DNA from: JALVIU01 sp964462295 | Lineage (GTDB): Bacteria > Atribacterota > JALVIU01 | Length of the DNA: 7,939 bases | NCBI GenBank assembly: GCA_964462295.1 | Contig: CAYWXH010000078.1 | Span: forward strand, 1-7,939 | Direction of reading: 5' to 3' | Shown here: positions 7,075 to 7,939 of the stretch, piece by piece | Position numbering within the stretch: the first letter of the stretch is position 1 | Layout of the letters: the number at the start of each line of letters is the position of its first letter | Made by a program: the position numbers and the translations under genes | The notes under the pieces: model-generated | What the model saw: the letters and a program-made list of their open reading frames with translations, nothing else | The model's database searches: none | Told to the model about the DNA's origin: nothing

Positions 7075-7095
7075 GTTAACTTACCTCTTGTTCTT
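7060..7095. terminator. Perfect 36-bp palindrome, probable bidirectional terminator
   Basis: Every base from 7060 to 7077 pairs with its partner from 7095 back to 7078, centred on GTTAAC. On the plus strand the stem is followed by CTTTTT (7096-7101); on the minus strand it is followed by TTTAAT. This fits rho-independent termination in both directions. The real RNA hairpin must have a few unpaired bases at the tip. Both flanking stop codons (7072-7074 on plus, 7078-7076 on minus) fall inside it. Confidence 0.8.
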
Positions 7096-7939
7096 CTTTT
7101 TCCTCACTATTTTTTAATTTAAATTCATTTACAACAGTTATAAGTATATCCATCTCTTCTCTTGCTTTTGTTCCTATGTTTTGAAATTCTACTGCTTCTT
7201 CTGCATTTCTAATTGTTACATCTTTTATCTCATCCATACTTGCCGTGATTTCTTCTATATTTGCAACTACTTCTTCTATAAGGCTTGCTACTTCAATATT
7301 TGATTTTTTTAATCCTTGTACAAGATTTTGTATATTAATTGCAAATTTCTTTTCCTTCTCCCCTTCTTCTCTTACAGCTTCTGTTCTTGTAAGGAGTTCC
7401 CCGACGGCATTTTCGATTTCTTTCGCTCCTATATCTTGTTCCTGTGTAGCAATAGCTACTTCCTTTATAGCATTATAGATTTTTTCTACTGAAGAGGATA
7501 TTCTTTCCAATGCTTCGCCTGATCTCTGAGCTGCCTCTTTTCCTCTTTCACTTATCTCTTTCCCTTTTTCTGCCTTTGCTACTGCCTCTTTTACCTCTTT
7601 TTGGATACCTCTTATTATTTCCGTGATTTCACCTGTAGCACTTTGAGATCTTTCTGCGAGTTTTCTCACTTCTTCGGCCACAACTGCAAACCCTTTTCCA
7701 TGTTCCCCTGCACGAGCTGCTTCAATAGCTGCATTTAGAGCAAGAAGATTTGTCTGTTCTGCTATATCTGATATAATAGTTACAATCTCATCTATCTGCT
7801 TTGCTTTTTCTCCCAATCTTTCTATAGATGTAGAAATAGTATCTACATTTTGTGATATATTATCTACTTCTTTTACAAGATGCATTACCTCTTCTTTTCC
7901 ATCTTCTGCAATATTTTTTCCAGATAAAGCTTCTTCTTC
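7076..7939 (-). CDS. Methyl-accepting chemotaxis protein, cytoplasmic signalling part; 5' end outside window
   Basis: The frame is open to the window edge, so these 287 residues are the C-terminal part of a larger receptor; the ATG at 7885 is internal to the coiled coil. It contains the highly conserved hairpin tip that contacts CheA and CheW, IVTIISDIAEQTNLLALNAAIEAARAGEHGKGFAVVAEEVRKLAERS. Long heptad helices flank it, including SERGKEAAQRSGEAL with Glu/Gln-rich positions typical of adaptation (methylation) sites. The sensor domain and membrane segments are not in the window, so the ligand is unknown and the protein could be membrane-bound or soluble. The C-terminus is a short acidic tail (SEEKEEQEVS) without the NWETF-like CheR-binding pentapeptide of some receptors. 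It converges on the MFS gene, with one base between the stop codons. Confidence 0.95.
   Translation of the reverse strand, partial: EEEALSGKNIAEDGKEEVMHLVKEVDNISQNVDTISTSIERLGEKAKQIDEIVTIISDIAEQTNLLALNAAIEAARAGEHGKGFAVVAEEVRKLAERSQSATGEITEIIRGIQKEVKEAVAKAEKGKEISERGKEAAQRSGEALERISSSVEKIYNAIKEVAIATQEQDIGAKEIENAVGELLTRTEAVREEGEKEKKFAINIQNLVQGLKKSNIEVASLIEEVVANIEEITASMDEIKDVTIRNAEEAVEFQNIGTKAREEMDILITVVNEFKLKNSEEKEEQEVS

Noticed and set aside
7245..7478. A plus-strand open frame opposite the chemotaxis receptor
   Set aside because: It is a by-product of the repetitive coiled-coil codons on the minus strand.

Overview
The window looks like a piece of an AT-rich bacterial chromosome. The proteins are rich in Lys, Glu and Ile, AGA/AGG Arg codons are common, spacers are very short, and the genes are those of nickel-dependent hydrogen metabolism. 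This suggests an anaerobic, probably thermophilic bacterium. Shine-Dalgarno sites and a sigma70-type promoter with consensus hexamers argue for Bacteria rather than Archaea. The lineage is inference; I cannot name a species from this sequence.

Left part (1-5142): the tail of a HAD/Cof-type phosphatase reads rightward and collides with a leftward operon. Read in its own direction, that operon is hypF, hypD, hypE, a broken DUF3782-like gene, then hypC. HypF, HypD, HypE and HypC together make and assemble the CN/CO ligands of the [NiFe]-hydrogenase active site: HypF and HypE make cyanide from carbamoyl phosphate, and HypC and HypD carry the Fe(CN)2CO unit. All four intact genes keep their diagnostic residues. 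The genes are tightly packed (23-nt hypF/hypD overlap, 7-nt hypD/hypE overlap, TAATG junction into hypC). hypA, hypB and hydrogenase subunit genes are not in the window.

Middle (5143-5664): a 102-bp divergent spacer separates hypF from nikR, a nickel-responsive regulator with all four nickel ligands conserved. The best -35 hexamers of the two directions overlap on opposite strands, so one bound protein could affect both. This gives a plausible circuit in which the nickel sensor controls the maturation genes of a nickel enzyme.

Right part (5665-7939): a promoter with consensus -35 and -10 and a 17-bp spacer drives tRNA-Thr(CGT). An MFS transporter gene begins 13 nt after the tRNA and is probably co-transcribed with it. 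It converges on the C-terminal part of a methyl-accepting chemotaxis protein. The two stop codons are one base apart, inside a perfect 36-bp palindrome that probably acts as a bidirectional terminator.

I see no CRISPR array, insertion sequence or integrase. The least ordinary items are the NikR/hyp divergent control region, the decayed DUF3782-like gene inside the hyp operon, the tRNA-MFS unit and the coding palindrome. None of them amounts to a clearly new system.
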